From Pseudoips prasinana (Eukaryota; Arthropoda; Insecta; Lepidoptera; Nolidae): a stretch of 64,000 nt of DNA. Shown piece by piece: positions 63,745 to 64,000 of the stretch. The position numbers and the translations under genes were made by a program. Numbering within the stretch: the stretch's first letter is position 1; every line of letters begins with the position of its first letter. The stretch lies in assembly GCA_951640165.1 (NCBI GenBank), contig OX621260.1, positions 11,736,001 through 11,800,000 of the forward strand. Direction: 5' to 3'. The notes below the pieces were generated by a model. The model did no database searches and was not told the origin of the DNA. It saw nothing but the letters and a program-made list of their open reading frames with translations.

Positions 63745-64000
63745 CAGGTATATTGACATTATCATCAGCCTAAAATGGTCCACTGCTGGACACAGACCTC
63801 CTCCGAAGGTACCCTTGAGGGGTTTGCCGTTGTCACCGCGCTTGGCATGCGAGTTGGTGACCGCAGTTAGGTGGAAGCTAGTACACAGGTGACACTACGG
63901 CCCGACTACTTGGTGTATTCCTTGGTCGCCTCTTACGACACCCACGGGATAATTTGGGGTGGCCCTGTTGTTCGTTCTTGGCCGGTAATCATATGGCTAA
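63745..64000 (-). repeat. Dispersed repeat, runs off the window
   Basis: 'attatcatcagcctaaaatg', 'ccactgctggacacagacct', 'gaccgcagttaggtggaag', 'cttacgacacccacgggata'. Related to 16138-16265. Confidence 0.55.

Overview
This window looks like AT-rich nuclear DNA from an insect, most probably a moth or butterfly. Reasons: split genes with GT/AG introns; many tRNA-derived SINEs; LINE tails ending in (ATG)n of the kind common in Lepidoptera; cecropia-type mariners; and short RTE-like tails ('...gcgaaagtttgtgagt...'). No bacterial operons, rRNA genes or CRISPR arrays are visible. Most open reading frames over 60 codons are translations of repeats or antisense shadows.

The only host gene content I can support is a minus-strand tandem cluster of three methuselah-like (secretin-family) GPCR genes. 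Gene C (56370 down to 42996, 5' end missing) has seven coding exons in consistent phase. They encode the last part of the ectodomain, seven membrane segments and the C-terminal tail. Gene B (about 36.0 kb down to 4648) has the same exon plan and an intact membrane domain, but its ectodomain exons look damaged. Gene A (exon 1185-1508) shows only its first coding exon, with signal peptide and KCCP motif; the rest lies left of the window.

Everything else is nested mobile DNA, mostly inside the introns of gene B. (1) 1-860 and 12763-15537: two broken mariners of one family, the second inside an older repeat. (2) 17267-19978: two identical 1282-bp mariners with intact 339-residue transposases, head to head around a 148-bp spacer. 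(3) 8960-12460, 21340-23510 and many shorter stretches: decayed non-LTR retrotransposons. (4) Seven copies of a ~140-bp hairpin MITE. (5) At least four SINE families. (6) A 684-bp fold-back element with an apparent 8-bp target duplication (34226-34909). (7) A 1.8-kb stretch bounded by perfect 76-bp inverted repeats (23990-25785). (8) Two tandem arrays (33166-33545 and 62040-63320).

The most unusual signals are the perfect mariner palindrome in an intron, a recurring set of nearly loop-free palindromes (29.5, 31.06, 32.70 and 53.47 kb) that look like template-switch products, and the ectodomain-specific decay of gene B. I found no multi-gene system that I would call new. All family assignments come from reading motifs, not from database searches.
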